DNA of 64,000 nucleotides from Incurvaria masculella (lineage: Eukaryota > Arthropoda > Insecta > Lepidoptera > Incurvariidae). The stretch's first letter is position 1. Each line of letters starts with the position of its first letter. The notes below the pieces were generated by a model that saw nothing but the letters and a program-made list of their open reading frames with translations, made no database searches and was not told where the DNA came from. Positions 1-13,000 of this stretch are shown one piece after another. The DNA lies in contig OX335656.1 of NCBI GenBank assembly GCA_946894095.1, positions 139,001 to 203,000 on the forward strand. The letters are read 5' to 3'. The position numbers were made by a program, and so were the translations under genes.

Positions 1-1250
1 TGTCGGCTGTGCACCGTCGCCGCCACCATGCACGCGAGTACCTACGCACACACACACTCTGGGAACAGGGTAGACTGACGGAGCACGAGCAGGAAGCAGG
101 CGAAGGCGCCGAGCGCGGCTCGGTGGCCGCGCCCGCCTCGTACAGCAGCTTGGGCGCAAACACGCTCCACACCATCAGGTGTCGGCTGTGCACCGTCGCC
201 GCCACCATGCACGCGAGTACCTACGCACACACACACTCTGGGAACAGGGTAGACTGACGGAGCACGAGCAGGAAGCAGGCGAAGGCGCCGAGCGCGGCTC
301 GGTGGCCGCGCCCGCCTCGTACAGCAGCTTGGGCGCAAACACGCTCCACACCATCAGGTGTCGGCTGTGCACCGTCGCCGCCACCATGCACGCGAGTACC
401 TACGCACACACACACTCTGGGAACAGGGTAGACTGACGGAGCACGAGCAGGAAGCAGGCGAAGGCGCCGAGCGCGGCTCGGTGGCCGCGCCCGCCTCTTA
501 CAGCAGCTTGGGCGTAAACACGCTCCACACCATCAGGTGTCGGCTGTGCACCGTCGCCGCCACCATGCACGCGAGTACCTACGCACACACACACTCTGGG
601 AACAGGGTAGACTGACGGAGCACGAGCAGGAAGCAGGCGAAGGCGCCGAGCGCGGCTCGGTGGCCGCGCCCGCCTCGTACAGCAGCTTGGGCGCAAACAC
701 GCTCCACACCATCAGGTGTCGGCTGTGCACCGTCGCCGCCACCATGCACGCGAGTACCTACGCACACACACACTCTGGGAACAGGGTAGACTGACGGAGC
801 ACGAGCAGGAAGCAGGCGAAGGCGCCGAGCGCGGCTCGGTGGCCGCGCCCGCCTCGTACAGCAGCTTGGGCGCAAACACGCTCCACACCATCAGGTGTCG
901 GCTGTGCACCGTCGCCGCCACCATGCACGCGAGTACCTACGCACACACACACTCTGGGAACAGGGTAGACTGACGGAGCACGAGCAGGAAGCAGGCGAAG
1001 GCGCCGAGCGCGGCGGCGGCGGCTGCGCCCGCCTCTTACAGCAGCTTGGGCGTAAAAACGCTCCACACCATCAGGTGTCGGCTGTGCACCGTCGCCGCCA
1101 CCATGCACGCGAGTACCTACGCACACACACACTCTGGAAACAGGGTAGACTGACGGAGCACAAGCAGGAAGCAGGCGAGGGCGCCGTGCGCGGTGGCGGC
1201 GGCCGCGCCCGCCTCGTATAGCAGCTTGGGCGCAAACACGCTCCCCAGCA
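1..1250 (-). repeat. PIGO: Tandem array of the PIGO terminal exon (179/180-bp unit, about 7 copies, array runs off the left edge)
   Basis: Each unit holds an acceptor (gtgtgcgtag) followed by exon 14 sequence reading VLACMVAATVHSRHLMVW and then SVFAPKLLYEAG. The last part matches human RHLMVWKVFAPKFIFEA. Exon starts lie at 1116, 936, 757, 578, 399, 220 and 41. Four copies share a 1-bp loss after YEAGA that shifts the frame. Two copies (near 489 and 1036) have a TAA at the Tyr codon. The right-most copy (about 1135-1250) keeps the frame but lacks its 5' part. None of the copies here encodes an intact C-terminus, so the working exon probably lies left of the window, or the protein ends early. 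Plus-strand ORFs here are shadows. Confidence 0.9.
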
Positions 1251-1386
1251 TTCTGCTGTATTCTGTACACTCAACGGTATGATAGCGTGCACGCTATCCA
1301 CGACGCAAAACATCATACAAAAACACACCATACCTATCTTACCATGCGCATTTTAGTGTAAAGACAACGATTTACTGTCACTAGGC

Positions 1387-1977
1387 ATGATTCACAGTTA
1401 CGCTGATGACAGCATAAAGCATGAGGGGTATGTGAGGGATTGGAGGAGCAGAGATGCACAACCCAGCGAGGCCCAACGTTCTGTGTTTAATAAGGTGGAT
1501 AATGTTTTCGAAAAGTTGCCATCTGTGTCCTGGAGAACCTTTGTCGCCTTCAACGTTTACAAGACGCAATGCCGTGTTTTCACTGCCAAGTTAGATCCAT
1601 TTCCTCTCCTAGCAAGTTTCCAGGGAAATGTCATAACAGTCCCGAAGCATCTGAACCTACTTGGCTGCAACATTTCCAAAGACGTGTGTTTTTGGCGCTT
1701 CATTGAATCCAAGGCCAAAATTGCATCACAGAAACTGGGGATCTTATACGGTTGCAGAAGGTTCTTGTTACTGGCAAAACTAGTTCTTCTTAACAAATTA
1801 CAAATAAGTCCGGTGATAGAATAGTGGAACCACATATGGGAAGGTAGTCCCCAGTACCTGCTGGCGTCCTTGGACTCAATACAGCGCCAAGCAGTCCGTC
1901 TTGTTGGTGACCCACAACTCACTGTGATCCAAAGATTGTTGGGTGTGGAAATAAAACCATCCAAATCTATATTGAGA
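1387..1977 (+). pseudogene. LINE reverse transcriptase C-terminal fragment
   Basis: The translation starts HSYADDSIKHEGYV, the YADD palm motif of a non-LTR reverse transcriptase, and runs through a thumb-like region with PKHLNLLGCNISKD. After a TAG at 1822-1824 the same frame continues WNHIWEGSPQYLLASLDSIQ and RQAVRLVGDPQL, a typical C-terminal block of RTE/CR1-type pol proteins. The 5' part of the element is absent. It lies in PIGO intron 13. Confidence 0.75.
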
Positions 1978-2185
1978 TAACAAAAAGGGATTCTTTTTTT
2001 AATTTGAATTAATGAGTATTATAATCGGTACAAAATATAAGTAAGGAAATCTACTGGGAGTGAGTAATGATAATGTATAGGCGTGGCTAGTGCTTTTCCC
2101 CCCGACTGACCCAGTCGGCTGCGCTTCGAACGTTTAGGTAACTCGCCGTTCTCGCGAGCCAAAATTTCCGCCAAGCGATGACGTA

Positions 2186-3073
2186 CGAGGGGCGTTCAAT
2201 AATTTATCTACCTAAGGGTTAAGAGCTCCGCTGAACAAGTTGAGACATATATATACGTATAGCTATGTTTCACTATGTAACTCGTTCCAAATTTTAATTT
2301 AGTCCGATTAATACTTTCAGAGTGACAGCATGACAAGTGCATCGATGTCTGAGTCTACTAAAAATTTGCTTGATTTAGAGCAGCGATTGGTTATTAGGTT
2401 CCTTACTAAAGAGGAACAGAAGCCTAAAAAAATATTTGAACGCATGGCAACAATATATAGGGAGTCCGCACCCTCTGAATATAAAGTCAAATATTGGAGC
2501 AAGCAGTTTACATGGGGACGAGAGTCCATAGAAGACCACCCTCACATGGGGCGGCCTGTGACGGCAACGAGTCCATAAATGCGTAAAAAAGAAGAATAAT
2601 TCATTTTGACTAAAAGGCTATTGACTACTATATGCAGGATAGCTTAAGAAATGGACATCTCGGCAGGCATAGTTTGAAATATAATTCATGATCAATTTAA
2701 AAAATTTAAAGTCAGCGCAAGACGGGTCTCTGACACCACTTCAAAAGGATGCCCGACGCGAATGTTTTCAAGATAACTTGGACCCAGCAAGTTTTTTTCA
2801 ACGGTTAGTAATAGAAGATGAAACGTGGGCTTACCATAAAGGTCTTATGTATAAAATGGAGTCCATGCAGTGAAAGCACAAATCGTCACCCAGTTCTAAA
2901 AAGATCAAAGTCGAAATATCGGCAGGCAAGGTCATGGCCACTGTATTTTGGGATGAGAAAGGATTTCATTTTTGGAGTTAATGCCAAATAAGGCTACCAT
3001 AAAGGGCTATAAATTGTTTTTACTCCAAGGTTTTTTTTCTTGTCTAGGTAGATAAATTATCGAACGCCCCTCG
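2186..3073 (+). mobile_element. Inactive mariner-type DNA transposon with intact terminal inverted repeats
   Basis: Terminal inverted repeats of 29 bp (2186-2214 and 3045-3073, starting cgaggggcgttcaataattt) match at 28 of 29 positions and are flanked by TA on both sides, the mariner target duplication. Inside, 2330-2575 encodes the N-terminal helix-turn-helix region (LEQRLVIRFLTKEEQKPKKI, HPHMGRPVTATS). Later fragments match the family's catalytic region (VIEDETWAYH, then GRQGHGHCILG in another frame). Several stops and frameshifts break the transposase, so the element cannot move on its own. Confidence 0.85.
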
Positions 3074-3075
3074 TA

Positions 3076-3899
3076 GCTAACCGACCCAAATTATAATTTT
3101 AAAGATTTAACGGTCAAGTGATTAAAAAACGCGAGATTCCTGGAACTCATTTCATTTGACAGTCGTGACGCGTGACGTAGTTTATCTTTATTCGCAAATG
3201 AGTACGGGAGCGGTAACGTGTGTTTTGCCGTTCGCAGCTATGCTTTGGGAGGCTAAAAGTGTGAACCTCTCCACATCTTTACTATTTTGTGGAATGGGCA
3301 TATTTTTAACCGCAGATATGTGTGACTCATCGGGCTGAATTCCATGTTTTGTTATTTTGTGGTGTTTACTAAGCCCAAATTTGCATTTTTCACAATTTTA
3401 TTTTAAAATTGATCTCTCTACACCTTTGGAGCACTTTTTTAAGTCTAAGATCATGCTCTTTATGCTCTATGCCGCCTAAGCGGTGTGAAAGCCTTGTTGT
3501 GGCACAGTTGATTGTGTGTGAGCTCAACTTTTACAAAAAGTGAAAACCCAATATTTTTTAATTGTGCCCCTAAGGGTGCAACATAGTGGATCGCGCTAAC
3601 TATTCGGAATACGGTCGTGGAGTGCAACTTCTGTGTAGCACTATTACTTATTCTGGTAGCGAATACCGCGCGGAATTTGCTGCCGCAGATTATTGAAATT
3701 TTTTTAATTTAAACAGTACATTGTTCCTAGTATTGTAAACAACTTTTGCTAACTACGCATCTATCGGTAATGGTTTTCAAGAAATAATTAAATAATCGAA
3801 TTAAATTTAATAATATGAGTAATTTTTAATTACTCAAAAATTTCAAATATTTGAGAATAATTTGAATAATTTAATTTGCGCGCAAACTTCGCTAGAGCG
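3076..3899. other. AT-rich intron 13 sequence, nothing recognised
   Basis: I find no coding signature or clear repeat ends between the mariner and the LINE. The stretch 3800-3880 is nearly pure A/T. Confidence 0.4.
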
Positions 3900-3900
3900 A

Positions 3901-3936
3901 GCCTCTGCCACCGCGCGGAGAAGCGGCGGCAGAGGC
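3901..3936. other. GC-rich hairpin upstream of the LINE
   Basis: Arms 3901-3914 (gcctctgccaccgc) and 3923-3936 (gcggcggcagaggc) pair at 13 of 14 positions with an 8-nt loop. The hairpin stands out in AT-rich surroundings about 130 bp before the LINE reading frame and may mark its 5' UTR. Confidence 0.5.
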
Positions 3937-4067
3937 TACTTACCTACTCGAACTGTTTTGCCCTCTTCCCACTCTGACGCACGCCGCGCCGGGCTATGGA
4001 TTTGTTCGGCGCGGCTACAATGTAGGTAGATTTTTTTAGGAATAGATCTGACATCACAGATAAACTT

Positions 4068-6936
4068 GTGATACATGAAGCTAGATTTCGGAGCAGAAAT
4101 ACTGACCTTATAGTAGCACATCAGAATGTGCAAGGACTTCGAGGCAAAGACCTTCAACTCGATATATGTCTCAGTGAACACAACATCGATGTTTTTTGTA
4201 TCACTGAATCCTGGCTTGATGCCAATGAAATTAATATATTTAACTTAAATAAATATTACATACCAAGTAGTAGCAATAGAAAGAATTTTATAAGAGGCGG
4301 TACTTTGATAATTGTAAAAAAGTGTTTGAGAGCAAAAAATAGGCCTGATATTGTTAATAAGTCAGTAGAAAAGGTGTTTGAGGCTAGCTGCGTAGAGTTG
4401 GACAACATGATTGTGTTATCAGTATACCGATCTCCCTCAGCTGCTCTCGATGTTTTTTGTGAGAAATTAGATGAGTGTTTAGGAATATTAGTGAAAAATA
4501 ATTATAAGAGCATAGTGATTTGTGGGGATTTCAATGTACAGTTCCCGCTAAATAAAGAAAACTCTCATGATTTATCGGACATTATGAACAGCTACCTGCT
4601 AAAGCAACAAATTTTTGAACATACAAGAGTTACAGAGAGTTCAGCGACGTGCATCGACAATATATTCACTGACATTAAAGTAACAAAAGCGATGATAATA
4701 AAAAGCATTAAGTCTGACCACTACGGTCAACTAGTGGCTTTTAAATTGGGTAGTCGTAGGGAAAAAAAAAGAAACATGAAACAGATAAGAGTTGTAACAG
4801 ACGCCAATATATTACTTCTCAAAAGAGACCTTAAAATAGAATTTCAATCAATGAATTTAAATGTTAAAACTTTTTTTAATACCATAATAAGATTGACAAA
4901 TGCTTACTTGCCACTTAAATATATAAGGAAAGATAGTAATCATACAACATTTGGTAACTGGGCAACTAAGGGCATACGGATATCAAAAAATAAAATGTTC
5001 CTACTGTATGACTTATTAAAAATATGTAAAAATGATCATTTGCGAAAATATGTATCGAACTATAGCAAAATATTTAAAAAAGTTACTATGCTGGCAAAGA
5101 AGCTATATCTTAGTTATAGGATAGCCAATTCCAAAGATAAAATTAAGATGACATGGCAAATTATAAAAGAAGAAACTGGAAAAACAATTGAAATGAAAGA
5201 ATCAGAAATAAAAATAAAAACATTTAACAACAAAATCATTACTGACAAGCCGCAAATAGCAAATCTTTTTAATAATTACTTCTCCTCTGAACCGATTCGC
5301 CTCACTCAACATCTAAAATCAAGCTCATCAATGGCCCTGGAGCATGTTTGCTCGTACACTGCTAGAAAAACAGAAACAGTTACCTTTGAACCAGTATCTT
5401 ATAATGAAATTAAATTAATATTAAAGCACATCAAAGCAAAACCATCAAGCGATAACTGGCAGATGTCCACAATATTGCTTAAAAAAATCTCAACCAGCCT
5501 AGTTAGCCCTTTAGTCACGATTATAAATGAGTGCTTGGATGGAGGGGTATTCCCAAACATATTAAAAATTGCTAGGGTTATCCCTCTCTTTAAAAAGGGA
5601 TGTCATGAGAGCGTAGTTAACTATAGACCGGTTTCTCTTCTGCCGGTGATTAGCAAAGTGTTTGAGAAAGTTATCGAATCTCGCCTTTCAAAGTTCTTAA
5701 ATAAAAACCACATCATTAATGAGAGACAGTTTGGCTTTCAAAAAGGTAAGTCAACAAATGATGCCATAGCAAAATTGCTTAAATTAATTCTCGCTTCACT
5801 GGATCAATCACTTTATACTCATGGTTTATTTTGCGACCTATCTAAGGCATTTGACTGTGTCTCTCATGACATTCTTCTGGCTAAACTCGAACACTATGGG
5901 GTAAGAGGTAAAGAATTAGATATCTTGAGGTCTTACCTAGAAAACAGAAGTCAAATTTGCGACTTAAATGGGGAAAGATCAGGTACAGAGATGGTCACAA
6001 TAGGAGTCCCACAGGGGTCTATACTGGGTCCTCTGTTATTTCTCATTTATATTAATGACCTCTCTGGTTGCGTACACAAAGAAGTTGAAACTATTATGTT
6101 TGCAGATGATATTACGTTTATATTAAGACAGAACACGTTCAGTATGCAACAAGAATGTCTCTCTGATGTTATGAAATCCCTGAGTGCTTGGTTCGAGGCA
6201 AATAATCTGTTGCTTAATATTAATAAAACCAACGTCATGCATTTTGAACTAGGCCCACGGGTACGTTAACTGAATTGCTCCAATGGAACTTCTTTAAAGG
6301 AAATTCTGCTAAATAACGCTACGGAAATTTCATTTTTAGGTATTGTAATAGATGACAAACTAAAATGGAAAGCACATATAAATAAAATCGCAGGAAAGCT
6401 CAGCTCTGCTTGCTACGCGATAAAAAAAATAAGAGAATTATGTGGATTGAAGACAGCTAAAATGATATATTACGCATATTTTGATAGCGTGATGTCGTAT
6501 GGTCTTTTGTTCTGGGGTACCGCTGCAGATGCTAACAGAATATTCGTTCTGCAAAAACGAGCAATTAGAGCTGTTCTACAAATTCCAGGGAGAGAATCTT
6601 GCCGTGAAGTATTTAAAGCAAACAATGTAATGACCTTAGCAAGTACTTATGTATTCCAGAATATTATGAATGCCAGAAAACATCTAGCTGACATGCCCTT
6701 GAACTGCGAAGTGCACAAACATGACACCAGGAATAAACATAACATTCAAGTAGGTAAACACAGGCTAGCAAAAATATCAAAGAGTTTTGTTTGTAACAGC
6801 CTCAAGTTTTATAATAAATTGCCAGGTGATATTCGCACCCTGGGAGAGTTTGAATTTAAAGATTAAGTCTATTTTAATTAAAAAAAGTTTTTACACAGTT
6901 CAAGAAGCACTTAATCTTAAAACATTTACAGATTAA
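4068..6936 (+). pseudogene. CR1/Jockey-type LINE ORF2 (endonuclease plus reverse transcriptase), broken by one stop and one frameshift
   Basis: This is a non-LTR retrotransposon pol. An AP-type endonuclease comes first (LIVAHQNVQGL, ITESWLDANE, VICGDFNVQ, SDHYGQ), followed by a reverse transcriptase with NYRPVSLLPVISKVFEK, LFCDLSKAFDCVSHD, GVPQGSILGPLLFLIYINDL and FADDITF. No RNase H is present. The frame is intact from 4068 to a TAA at 6267, resumes in the same frame through 6866, and needs a 1-bp shift near 6859 to reach a matching C-terminus at about 6936. The element at 51997-54280 is a relative and shows the same C-terminal pattern. Confidence 0.92.
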
Positions 6937-7544
6937 TTCAAATTATTGTGATTTCGTTGTTTTTAATTTTGTATTATTGCTTAATGTTTTAATTAGAATT
7001 GTGTTACTCAAACACTGTGTATATTGAGTTGTTTGTGGTTAACTGATTATATTGCTGAAATTATTGTAGTAGAAATTCCTGTATACTGTCATTTTTATCT
7101 TTTATATCTATATCTTATACTATGACGTTAATAATAATAATAATTTTACACTATTTGACAAAGCCTCTTTACAGCTGCCACTATTGTTTCCTTGAATGTA
7201 ACCTATTTTTTTTAATCATTGACAAAGCCTATTTACAGCTGACGATGTTAAAATGTTAGTCTACCAATGAGTCGATCTCTTTCCATTGGACAATCTAATA
7301 ATTAATGTATTCTTTTTTATCTGACTCTCTATTTATGACAAGGCCTCTTTACAGCTGATGATGAAAGTAAAACTTTATAATAATAGACATGTTTATATGA
7401 TCTGAGATGTATAGTAGTAGTGATCTAGTGTAAAAATTTGTATGTTACTTCTTGCAACCATCTGACGTATCTGAGTGTATTTAATGTACCTATAGGATGA
7501 ATAAAAATGAAATGAAATGAAATGAAATGGTATGTACACCAGCT

Positions 7545-7935
7545 TCTCTGCCGACATACAAAATATCCACGGACATAATTTTTGTTTCAAGTCTTAACCA
7601 CCTTAACTTTACAATAATAATGAAAGATCGATGAATAGTTAAAGGCGAAATGCAAGAGTTGTTCAGGCTTCTGACCAAAATCAACGGACTCCAATGCATC
7701 ACATTTCGCACGTATCTTCCTTGCATCTTGATACATATATGAGCGCGGCTTGCAATATGCCGTTGCACTTTTTTTAAGGCGTCTCGGTCACCATTTATAA
7801 TTTCAAACACGTTATTTATTCGTAGTCGCAGTTCTTGCACATTTCTTATTAAATGTCTGTCATTTCCATACACTAGTGGCTTAAGTCGACCCCATATGTT
7901 CAAGTCAAGTGGTGTCAAATATGCTGGCCAGCCGA
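7545..7935 (-). pseudogene. Tc/mariner-superfamily transposase C-terminal fragment
   Basis: The translation reads DGPIGWPAYLTPLDLNIWGR and then LKPLVYGNDR, matching the SPDLTPLDFFLWGxLKxLVY catalytic block of DDE transposases. It is followed by RAHICIKMQGRYVRNVM, resembling the family's RRCxxCIEMQGGHFEH end. Only the C-terminal third is left. It begins immediately after the LINE tail. Confidence 0.8.
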
Positions 7936-8039
7936 TTGGCCCATCTCAAACTATCCACCTTAAGGTTTTAAACCATACCAAACGTATGGTTTAAGTGCCG
8001 TTTGACCAGTCTCGAGTTATATGCAGATGCTTCATCGTG

Positions 8040-8165
8040 CATCGTGCGAGTTGTTGACACTTGGAATAAATTGCCAGAAGAAGTGAATAGTGCTAACTCA
8101 GTGAACAGTTTTAAAAACAAATTGGACAAACGTCAAAAACGAGAAACAGTAAATAAAAACTAAAC
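8040..8165 (+). pseudogene. LINE pol C-terminal fragment
   Basis: The short frame VVDTWNKLPEEVNSANSVNS followed by FKNKLDK is the extreme C-terminus common to many CR1/RTE pol proteins (WNxLPxxV..SxxxFKxxLD). No upstream domain is attached. Confidence 0.65.
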
Positions 8166-8286
8166 TTAAAAAAAACTTTAATTACAAAAATATTAATACA
8201 GTGCACTTAATAATTAAAATACATGCATAAGCTTGTAACTGGTAGTGTATATAACATATAATAATAATAATAATAAAGTAAAATGT

Positions 8287-8499
8287 TTAAAGTACATTTT
8301 TATCATGTATCGTTTGAAAGTAAAGAAAACGTTTCTGCACTCGTTTGATTCTATCAACGTGGTTGTTGACCAACACTTGCTTGCACTTGCTCCAAACACT
8401 TGAGCAATATTCTAAATTGATTCGAACAAGAGAGTCATACACTGTTATTTTACTAGCTGCCGGCTTAGATGAAAAAGAAATGGAAAGGGGACTAATCAA
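8287..8499 (-). pseudogene. LINE pol fragment (post-RT region)
   Basis: The translation contains VYDSLVRINLEYCSSVWS and DRIKRVQKRFLYFQTIHD, the SLVRSxLEYCSxVWSP...IERVQKRF block found after the reverse transcriptase of CR1/Jockey elements. It is isolated and truncated at both ends, and lies opposite in strand to the neighbouring fragment at 8040. Confidence 0.7.
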
Positions 8500-9206
8500 A
8501 TTTATTGGTCCGTCAAAACTACGCTCGTCCAGCTTAGTTGCTCTCAGTCGTTGTCAGATGTCAGTCCACGCTTGTCATAACTTTCAATTGGGCGAGATTT
8601 CAAAGTATCAACAAAATGCCGTCTTGTGTTGTTTAAAAATGTGAAATAACACCATAAAGGACAACAACATCAATGGAATCACATTCCACGTTTAAGTGCA
8701 AGCATATTCAGTATATTTTTATTTCTTCTGAACTCAAAGCTTTCATGTACAGTGCAAACAGGGTTGGCAGAAGCAACGATAAAATTTTAGTTTTAATAAA
8801 TTTAATTTCGATTTTCATTTAAGTATTTATCTATACTAATCTATACTAATAATAAATTTGTAACGGGTGTTCATGGAGTAAGTTGCTTTGTTTTCTAAGA
8901 TACTTCGTTTGTATACTTTATGTATGATACTAAGACTAAATTGATGATTTTTAGAAATCAGTTCTGTATGTATGTATGTTCTTCCATAACTCTTAAACTG
9001 ATCATCCAAATTCGATGAAACTCACTACACGTATATGGAACCTCACTACACGGGACACAGGATAGGCTACATATAATTCAGTTCCGCTTACGTTAAGATG
9101 TAGCTGTCATGCAAACCAAATTGCCCCGAGGGGGCGCTCACTATCTGACTTTATTTCTTCGTTTACTTCTAAGCCACGCAACGGACTTTTTGATACGGTT
9201 TTCTTT

Positions 9207-10089
9207 CTTAGGGTTCAGAGGAGGCAGAGGCCGGAAAAAGGCGAATGCTACGGGGGCACCAATCGAGACCAAGCCCCAGAGCTCAAAGAGAGCCCGTCAC
9301 GACGATACCCTGTCGCCTCGTGGCGGTAGCAAGCGCCCCAAAACTGACCCGGGCCAAGGCTCCACTGCCTCATATGCTGAAGCTACCAAGACCAACGACC
9401 TGTGCGTAGCAGTCCTCACCGAACCACAGCAGGACCTGACGCAGGAACAGGCTGCCGCGATCCAGGAGGCACTGGAGAGGGTTCTGCTGGAACACATGAG
9501 ACAGCGGAAGTCAACACCCGGCGAACCCTATTTCGCGCCCTCCTTTCGAGGTAAACCGTTCCATAGCGAAGGTGTGCTTAAAATGTGGTGCGAAAACGAA
9601 AAGTCGCACGGATGGCTTCGGAAAGCCGTCTCAGAGATCCCATCCCCAAGACCAGGCACCAAGCTGATTGTCCGGAGACAGGTCGATCTCCCTCCTAAGG
9701 TAAAGTGCGCCGTTTTCGTCCCTAAGTTCGCTGGCGAGCTCAACGAGCTGAGGAACATTCTATCCGACCAGAACCCTGAGTACCAAGTTCAGTCGTGGTC
9801 TCTATACCATGCGGACCGGAAAGAAGAAGGCAATTTCCTTATACTCGGGGTACCTCAAAATATTATTCCCAGGATTATGGGCAGACAGCGTCGCATGGCC
9901 TTCATGCTTGGATGCGTCTACGTGAAATTCTTCACCGCCTCGGGGGCACTGGTCGAAACGCCACCCACTCCGAAGCAGTCTGCGCCGTCGGCGACGGGTA
10001 CGACAGCTGAAAAGCCGTCAGAGACCACGCCTTCTGGCAGCGACACGAAGATGGACAGCGATGGCGTCCCCAGCCCAAAATCCAATTAA
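9207..10089 (+). CDS. LINE ORF1 (gag-like, DUF4780-type), 5'-truncated
   Basis: About 293 residues lie inside the element. A basic, disordered start (GGRGRKKANATG, SKRARHDD) is followed by DLCVAVLTEPQQDLTQEQAA, EKSHGWLRKAVSEI, DLPPKVKCAVFVPK and NFLILGVPQNI. This is the layout of the DUF4780 domain in many insect LINE ORF1 proteins, presumed RNA-binding. The ATG at 9109 lies in the flanking Helitron and is only fortuitously in frame. ORF1 overlaps ORF2 by 29 nt in a different frame. Confidence 0.8.
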
Positions 10090-13000
10090 CGTCATCCAGA
10101 CAAACCTCCAGCACAAACAAGCAGCAGTGGCCACTCTCCGGAGAGTGCTGGAGGTAAACAACGAGACCATTGCCCTGATACAGGAACCCTGGATCAGGAA
10201 GGACAGGATCTGCGGTCTCAGTAACATCGGAGGTAAGATACTTCTAGATACCACCATACAGAACCCTCGTACTTGTATATATGTCCCACGACACCTACAA
10301 GTAGTACTAATGAATGAGTTCTGTTCTAGAGACCTGACTACCATAAAGCTACCAAAGGGAGATCTTCCAGAGGTTCTGATCGCTTCTGCCTACCTGCCGG
10401 GCGATGCTGAGGTTCCGACCGAAGAAATGGCAGCCCTTGTTCAACACTGCGAGAGGGAGGGGCTGGACCTCATCATCTCGGCTGACGCGAACGCGCACCA
10501 CACCATGTGGGGCGGCAGCACAGCAAATAAACGAGGTGAGGATCTTGTCAATTTCTTATTCACAACTAACCTCACCATCATTAACACAGGTGCGGAGCCT
10601 ACTTTCATCACGTCAAGGTTCCAAAGTATCATTGACATCACGCTCGCCACACCAGGCGCAGCAAGCCTAATTACCGGATGGCACGTGTCAGACGAGCTGG
10701 CCTGCAGCGACCACAAGCGAGTAAGATATAAACTAAGAATTAACACTAAATCTCCGGAACAAAGACGCAATCCGCGGAAAACCAATCAAAACGCGTACAA
10801 AAAGTTGGTGGCTGAGAAGCTATCTACCCTGAACGATACGAAAGTCTATACAAATATAGACCAAATCGAAGAACATGCAAACAACATAACTGACTCTCTT
10901 ACATCCAGCTACCAAAAATCGTGTCCGCTGACAACGCCACAGACACGACTTACTGGACCGAATCGAAACCACTGGTGGGGTCCAGAATTGGAAAGACTGA
11001 GACGTAAATTGAGGGAACTTTTCAACAGAGCCACAAACACCAGAAATGAACAGGACTGGGATGCATACAAGCAAACACAGTACCACTACAACAAGCGTAT
11101 CCGATTCCGAAAGCGGGAAGCCTGGCGCCGCTTCTGCACCAACATAAACAGTACCACCGAAACGTCCCGGATACGTAAAGTCCTCTGTAATGAACCAGAG
11201 CGCAGTATCGGCACCCTAAAGAAGGAGGACGGGACCTTCACAAAAAATGAAACTGAGACCTGTGAAGTTTTGCTGAAAACGCATTTCCCAGGTTGTCAAA
11301 TAACAACAGGGGCGGAATGGGAGGTCATAAGTGACATAGCCCCCGATAACACAGACTGGATAACGGCCCAAAAAATTGTGACAAGAGACAAAGTAAAATG
11401 GGCCATCAACAGCTTCCTACCATACAAATCGGCTGGACTAGATGGAATCTTCCCTGGGCTGCTAAGATGGTGCACTGATGAAATAACTCCTCATCTAGTG
11501 AGACTATTCCGTGCGTGCCTGGCCTTCAAATATGTGCCCTTAAAATGGAGAGAAGTTAAAATCATTTTTATACCAAAGCCTGGTAGAGGGGACTACACGC
11601 AGGCAAAATCATTCAGACCCATCAGCCTCACATCCTTCCTACTAAAGACGCTGGAAAGGCTATGTGACAGGCATCTGAGAGATGGAGTCCTCAAGATTAA
11701 ACCATTACACCCACAGCAACACGCCTACAGCACTGGCAAATCAACAGAATCGGCCCTTCACAAGGTGATTTCCAAAATAGAAGGTGCCCTATCAACAAAA
11801 GGATCAACACTTGGCGCCTTCATTGATATAGAGGGAGCTTTTGACAAAACCATGTTCAACAATATAAGTATGGCCCTGGAGCGGCATGCAGTCGACCCGA
11901 CCACAAGAGGCTGGATTAACAACATGCTAAAATTCAGAGCCGTACAGCTCACAGTGGGGAACACAACCAGGGCAGTGGTAGCCAGAGGCTGTCCACAGGG
12001 GGGTGTCCTGTCCCCACTACTCTGGAATTTCGTTGTAGACGACCTCATTCGTCGACTCAATGAAAATAGTTACTTCACTGTGGGATATGCAGACGACCTA
12101 GCCATCCTAATCAATGGCAACTTCGAGAATGTACAGTACAATTTAATGCAGGGTGCAATGAAAATCGTAGAGAGATGGTGCGTAGAGTACGACCTTCTGG
12201 TAAACCCAGCCAAAACGGTACTAGTAATGTTCACCAACAAAAGGAAGCTAAGTAACAAAGGCCTACCAAAATTATTCAATACCGAACTAACCCTCGCAAC
12301 TGAAGTCAAATACCTGGGATTGATACTTGACAGCAAGCTGCTTTGGAATAAACACCTCGATCACAAGCTCAATAAAGCATGCATTTCCTTCTGGCAATGC
12401 ACTAGACTACTGGGTAAAACTTGGGGAATCTCACCAGAACTGACCAAATGGCTATACACCAGTGTCATCAGACCAACTGTAACCTACGGAGCCGTAGTAT
12501 GGTGGCCCAGAACCAAACTCTGCACGGTTATCGCCAAACTGCAAAAATTCCAAAGGCTAGCCTGCCTAGCCATTACGGGCTGCATGAAGACCACCCCCAC
12601 AGCCGCTCTGGAAATAATCCTGGGTCTACAACCACTGGATCTGGTCATTCAGCAGGAAGCAGCCACTGCAGCACTTAGAATGAGAGTGCTAGGTCTATGG
12701 GGCAAAACCAACGAGGGTCCGCACACAAAAATCATTCCTTTAGCTGTGACATATGAACCGATGTTAGCAGCTAAATGTGACAAGATCCACAAAATGCATG
12801 TATTTGAGAAGCACTACTCGGTACAACTCATCGAAGAGTCAAATGATTATTCCCCTATACAAGAGGTTCGCATATATACAGATGGCTCGAAAACCAAGAA
12901 AGGGACGGGGGCGGGGACCTTTTCCCTTGATCTAAATATTAAAATATCAACAGCCCTTGGTGTACACAGTTCTATCTTTCAGGCAGAGTGTGTAGGACTC

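Larger units (their letters stand above)
3900..7533 (+). mobile_element. CR1/Jockey-type LINE with (AAATG)n tail
   Basis: ORF2 is followed by about 600 bp of AT-rich 3' UTR and a microsatellite tail of gaaat repeats at 7506-7530. The element at 51997-54280 ends in the same tail, so both belong to one family. The 5' end is not defined; about 3900 is an estimate based on the hairpin. I could not identify target duplications. Confidence 0.75.

Noticed and set aside
9..1221. Repeated plus-strand ORFs of 82-108 residues
   Set aside because: They are antisense shadows of the 179-bp exon 14 array. The SVFAPKLLYEAG block on the minus strand is the conserved reading.
1..1250. CRISPR-like regular array
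   Set aside because: Units are 179/180 bp of exon and intron sequence with no unique spacers, in an animal genome.
9109..9206. ATG at 9109 as the true start of LINE ORF1
   Set aside because: The target-site duplication ends at 9206, so this part belongs to the Helitron-like flank.
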